DNA of 64,000 nt from Pseudomonadota bacterium (GTDB lineage Bacteria > Pseudomonadota > Alphaproteobacteria > Rhizobiales > Tepidamorphaceae), in NCBI GenBank assembly GCA_023458595.1, contig JAEWYT010000089.1, positions 3,564 through 67,563 on the forward strand, in the 5' to 3' direction. Of the stretch, positions 63,959 to 64,000 are shown piece by piece. The position numbers and the translations under genes were made by a program. Numbering within the stretch: the stretch's first letter is position 1; each line of letters opens with the position of its first letter. The notes beneath the pieces are model-generated. The model made no database searches. It had not been told where the DNA came from and saw nothing but the letters and a program-made list of their open reading frames with translations.

Positions 63959-64000
63959 ATCCCGCGCTACGAAGGTGGTGGGGTCGGGGGCGGGCCGGGG

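Overview
The window is a gene-dense, high-GC (roughly upper-60s percent by eye) chromosomal segment of an alphaproteobacterium, most likely of the order Hyphomicrobiales (Rhizobiales). The evidence is gene content and order: dusB-ntrB-ntrC-ntrY-ntrX-trkA-trkH-dat-hfq-hflX; a pyruvate dehydrogenase operon whose E1-beta carries a lipoyl domain and which includes a DUF5076-type gene; trpE-trpG-trpD-trpC-moaC-moeA-lexA; lpxD-fabZ-lpxA-lpxI-lpxB; bifunctional ispDF; alphaproteobacterial direct-repeat SOS boxes at lexA; a perfect CtrA motif; and a rhizobial-type palindromic repeat. No rRNA, tRNA, transposase, prophage or CRISPR array was seen. Most of the window is core chromosome.

Layout. 1-5869 (+): end of a D-Ala-D-Ala carboxypeptidase, tmk, holB, metG, tatD and a PhnP-like hydrolase. 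5874-7418 (-): membrane diguanylate cyclase, then a gene-poor divergent gap with an AT-rich palindrome. 7905-8759 (+): mazG, overlapping hflX tail-to-tail. 8722-21877 (-): RNA and nitrogen regulation (dusB, ntrBC, ntrYX), potassium uptake (trkA, trkH), D-amino-acid transaminase, hfq and hflX. 22007-23694 (+): ispDF and pncC/cinA. 23691-31694 (-): lipoate and pyruvate dehydrogenase block (pdhA, pdhB, DUF5076, pdhC, lpdA, lipA, ratA) plus two small envelope proteins. 31856-40864 (-, queF on +): ftsB-like gene, enolase, isochorismatase-like enzyme, kdsA, a VOC protein, an EEP nuclease-fold protein, pyrG, secG, tpiA.

40940-45148 is the most accessory-looking part. A minus-strand pair encodes a MetH-reactivation-like protein and a 'virulence factor' (PF13769-like) protein, a pairing I associate with corrinoid methyltransferase clusters but here lacking any methyltransferase. 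Divergent from it is a tightly overlapping four-gene plus-strand operon: membrane-anchored ASST-like propeller, 69-residue YIGPGAG membrane peptide, membrane protein, and PAPS-type sulfotransferase. This looks like an uncharacterised surface sulfation or sulfuryl-transfer module and is the best candidate for an undescribed system.

45264-54160 (+): ppiD, the tryptophan genes, moaC, moeA and lexA with two SOS boxes. Then comEC (-), gltX and gltA (+) with a clear terminator, and 59427-63841 (-) the lipid A operon. Three intergenic gaps carry REP-like palindromes, two of them as head-to-head pairs. Functionally the window joins central carbon metabolism (PDH, enolase, TPI, citrate synthase), envelope synthesis (lipid A, Kdo, carboxypeptidase, secretion), amino-acid and nitrogen control, and DNA-damage response.
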